A stretch of 7,731 nucleotides of DNA. It comes from Pseudobdellovibrionaceae bacterium (lineage in GTDB: Bacteria > Bdellovibrionota > Bdellovibrionia > Bdellovibrionales > UBA1609). The translations under genes and the position numbers were made by a program. Each line of letters starts with the position of its first letter. Positions within the stretch are counted from its first letter, which is position 1. The DNA lies in the NCBI GenBank assembly GCA_026712605.1, contig JAPORL010000107.1, positions 1-7,731 on the forward strand, in the 5' to 3' direction. The notes beneath the pieces are model-generated. The model did no database searches, was not told where the DNA came from, and saw only the letters and a list, made by a program, of their open reading frames with translations. Positions 6,129-7,731 of the stretch are shown piece after piece.

Positions 6129-6144
6129 ATTTTTATATCAAGAG

Positions 6145-6156
6145 TGGCTTATTTAA
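6145..6156 (+). repeat. Direct repeat R, second unit
   Basis: TGGCTTATTTAA, identical to 5920-5931. Confidence 0.5.
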
Positions 6157-6275
6157 AGAGTAATTTTTAGGAAAAAATATTTCTAAAACTTTGACTATTT
6201 TTATATATTTAAGAAATTATACAAGTTTGGCAAATTAAATAAATAAATTTTTATTTAAAAATAGAATATGTATTC

Positions 6276-6304
6276 TGGACAAATATTATGTTATCCTATA
6301 TAAA
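6276..6304 (+). promoter_or_regulatory. Likely ftsH promoter
   Basis: TGGACA (5 of 6 to TTGACA) and TATAAA (5 of 6 to TATAAT) are spaced by 17 bases, the optimum for a sigma-70 promoter. TATAAA ends six bases before the ftsH ATG, so a normal start point would fall at or next to the A of the ATG. A weaker alternative lies upstream (TTGACT at 6191-6196 with AATTAT at 6215-6220) and would give a conventional leader. Confidence 0.5.
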
Positions 6305-6310
6305 GATACT

Positions 6311-7731
6311 ATGAAGCGCATAAAAAATAAAATTAGCAATAAGAACAGATCCTTTATTTTTTGGATATCTTTTGTTCTTTTAGCTTGGTTTTTTTTTCAG
6401 CTTTATGACAAATCAAAACAAAATATTGTCAAAGATTTTAATTATCCTAAGTTTCTTCAAGCTATAGAAAAAGATCAAATCGTTAAAGATAGTATTGTTT
6501 TTAATGAAATCGCTAAAGAAATTAAAGGAAAGTTAAATTCAGCAGGTCAAGAAGCCTTTGGAGGAGAGAGTTTTTTAATACAAGGAAATGTTAGTGATAA
6601 AGGTTTTGAAATTTTAGAACAAAAAGGCATTACCCCCTCTTATGCCAATAAAGATAAAACCTTGTGGATGACCATTTTTTTAAGCTGGCTTCCTATTTTG
6701 TTGATATTTGGTATTTTTATATTTTTTATCAAGCAAATTCAGGCGGGAAGCGGAAAGGCTTTTTCCTTTGGAAAGAGTCGCGCTCGCTTAGTTTTAGATA
6801 AAGGAAAAGTGACTTTTAAAGATGTTGCAGGAATTGAAGAAGCTAAAGAAGAATTAAAAGAAATTGTAGAGTTTTTAAAAAATCCAAAAAAATTTAGTAA
6901 ATTAGGAGGAGAGATTCCTAAGGGTGTTCTTTTGGTAGGCTCTCCCGGCACAGGAAAAACTTTATTAGCGAAAGCTGTTGCGGGAGAAGCCAAGGTTCCC
7001 TTTTTTACAATTTCTGGTTCTGATTTTGTAGAAGTTTTTGTTGGTGTGGGGGCTTCCCGTGTCAGAGATCTTTTTTTACAGGGAAAAAAGAATGCTCCCT
7101 GTCTTATCTTTATTGATGAGATAGATGCTGTAGGACGCCATAGAGGAGCTGGTTTGGGAGGCGGACATGATGAAAGAGAGCAAACTTTAAATCAGCTTTT
7201 AGTGGAAATGGATGGTTTTCAAAGTCAACAGGGGATTATTTTAATTGCCGCTACTAACCGTCCAGATGTGTTAGATCCCGCTCTTTTAAGACCAGGGCGT
7301 TTTGATAGAAAAGTGATGGTTAATCTGCCGGGTTTAAAAGAAAGAGAGCAGATTTTAGAAGTGCATACCAAAAAAACCCCTTTGTCTGAACAAGTCAATC
7401 TCAACAAAATTGCTAGGGGGACCCCTAGTTTTTCAGGAGCTGATCTTAAAAATTTAATTAATGAAGCTAGTCTTATGGCGGCTTTTAAAAATAAACATAA
7501 GGTAGAAATGGAAGACCTAGAAAGAGCCAGAGACAAAGTTATGATGGGTTCTGAAAGAAAATCTTTTATTATGAGTGATAAAGATAAAAAGATTACAGCT
7601 TATCATGAAGCTGGTCATGTTATAGTAGGAAAAAGTCTTCCACTTTTAGATCCTGTTCATAAAGTGACAATTGTTCCAAGAGGTATGGCTTTAGGAGTAA
7701 CACAAACTTTACCGAAAGAGGACATGCTGAA
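6311..7731 (+). CDS. ftsH: ATP-dependent zinc metalloprotease FtsH (5' part, cut by window edge)
   Basis: Membrane-anchored AAA+ protease that degrades damaged membrane proteins and selected soluble regulators as a hexamer. The first 473 residues are present; family members are usually about 610-650. There are two membrane segments (about 14-31 and 120-140) around an extracytoplasmic domain. The AAA module has Walker A GSPGTGKT (210-217), pore loop FVG (243-245), Walker B LIFIDE (265-270) and the second region of homology, [20 protein letters not shown] (314-333), with both arginines. The zinc site HEAGH is at 432-436; the third ligand lies outside the window. Walker A has Ser where FtsH usually has Pro (GPPGTGKT). 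The ATG at 6311 gives a normal N-terminus, but there is no Shine-Dalgarno. An 8-codon ORF starting at 6288 ends in TGA overlapping this ATG; it may be chance. The gene is transcribed away from the polA-side genes. Confidence 0.97.
   Translation, partial: MKRIKNKISNKNRSFIFWISFVLLAWFFFQLYDKSKQNIVKDFNYPKFLQAIEKDQIVKDSIVFNEIAKEIKGKLNSAGQEAFGGESFLIQGNVSDKGFEILEQKGITPSYANKDKTLWMTIFLSWLPILLIFGIFIFFIKQIQAGSGKAFSFGKSRARLVLDKGKVTFKDVAGIEEAKEELKEIVEFLKNPKKFSKLGGEIPKGVLLVGSPGTGKTLLAKAVAGEAKVPFFTISGSDFVEVFVGVGASRVRDLFLQGKKNAPCLIFIDEIDAVGRHRGAGLGGGHDEREQTLNQLLVEMDGFQSQQGIILIAATNRPDVLDPALLRPGRFDRKVMVNLPGLKEREQILEVHTKKTPLSEQVNLNKIARGTPSFSGADLKNLINEASLMAAFKNKHKVEMEDLERARDKVMMGSERKSFIMSDKDKKITAYHEAGHVIVGKSLPLLDPVHKVTIVPRGMALGVTQTLPKEDML

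Larger units (their letters stand above)
5549..6310. other. 762-base non-coding region between divergent genes
   Basis: No credible ORF was found on either strand. The region holds, from left to right: the promoter zone of the 319-aa gene; a direct-repeat unit at 5615-5643; palindromic element copy 3 (5681-5900); the repeat TGGCTTATTTAA at 5920-5931; a short direct repeat, AATAATCTGCCTAA at 5953-5966, similar to ATTAATCTGTCTAA at 5720-5733 inside the left arm zone of copy 3; a hairpin cluster (5985-6064); the second direct-repeat unit (6073-6097); a hairpin (6098-6128); the second TGGCTTATTTAA (6145-6156); and the ftsH promoter zone. This is long for an intergenic gap in a bacterium and dense in inverted repeats, so an unannotated small RNA is possible. 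Confidence 0.7.

Noticed and set aside
6288..6314. Eight-codon upstream ORF overlapping the ftsH start
   Set aside because: The ATGA overlap could couple translation, but it has no Shine-Dalgarno and the likely promoter would start transcription downstream of it.
6739..7536. Two minus-strand ORFs inside ftsH
   Set aside because: Both are antisense shadows of the conserved AAA domain.

Overview
The window is AT-rich (roughly one third G+C by eye) and carries housekeeping genes of a Gram-negative bacterium: DNA polymerase I (polA), a XerC/XerD-type tyrosine recombinase, and the 5' part of ftsH. Next to them lie two genes for exported proteins that I do not recognise. A lipoprotein signal peptide supports a diderm cell. 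The FtsH and PolA sequences remind me of AT-rich delta-proteobacteria-like lineages such as Bdellovibrionota, but this is only an impression and is not proven by the window.

Layout: positions 1-60 hold one end of a dispersed palindromic repeat, cut by the window edge. polA runs on the minus strand (171-2771). A 303-base gap (2772-3074) holds a second, complete copy of the repeat. Three minus-strand genes follow in tight order of transcription: a 319-aa exported protein (4589-5548), a 203-aa lipoprotein (3959-4570) and the recombinase (3075-3947), with gaps of 18 and 11 bases. This looks like one operon, possibly running on into polA through the repeat. A 762-base non-coding region (5549-6310) separates this group from ftsH, which is on the plus strand and runs off the right edge.

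The most unusual content is non-coding. Three intergenic sites carry a palindromic element. Two complete copies share a 56-base core (49 of 56 identical) made of a 12-bp hairpin plus a small GTTC/GAAC hairpin. The core is flanked by long complementary arms. The arm sequences differ between loci, but each is complementary to its own partner, which suggests that the folded shape is what is kept. The third copy sits between two divergent promoter regions, so it is not simply a terminator of an annotated gene. The same 762-base region holds a pair of short direct repeats that enclose different hairpins, and a further hairpin cluster upstream of ftsH.

No rRNA, tRNA, CRISPR array, recognisable insertion sequence or known riboswitch was found. 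Genes and repeats were read by eye; no database search was run.
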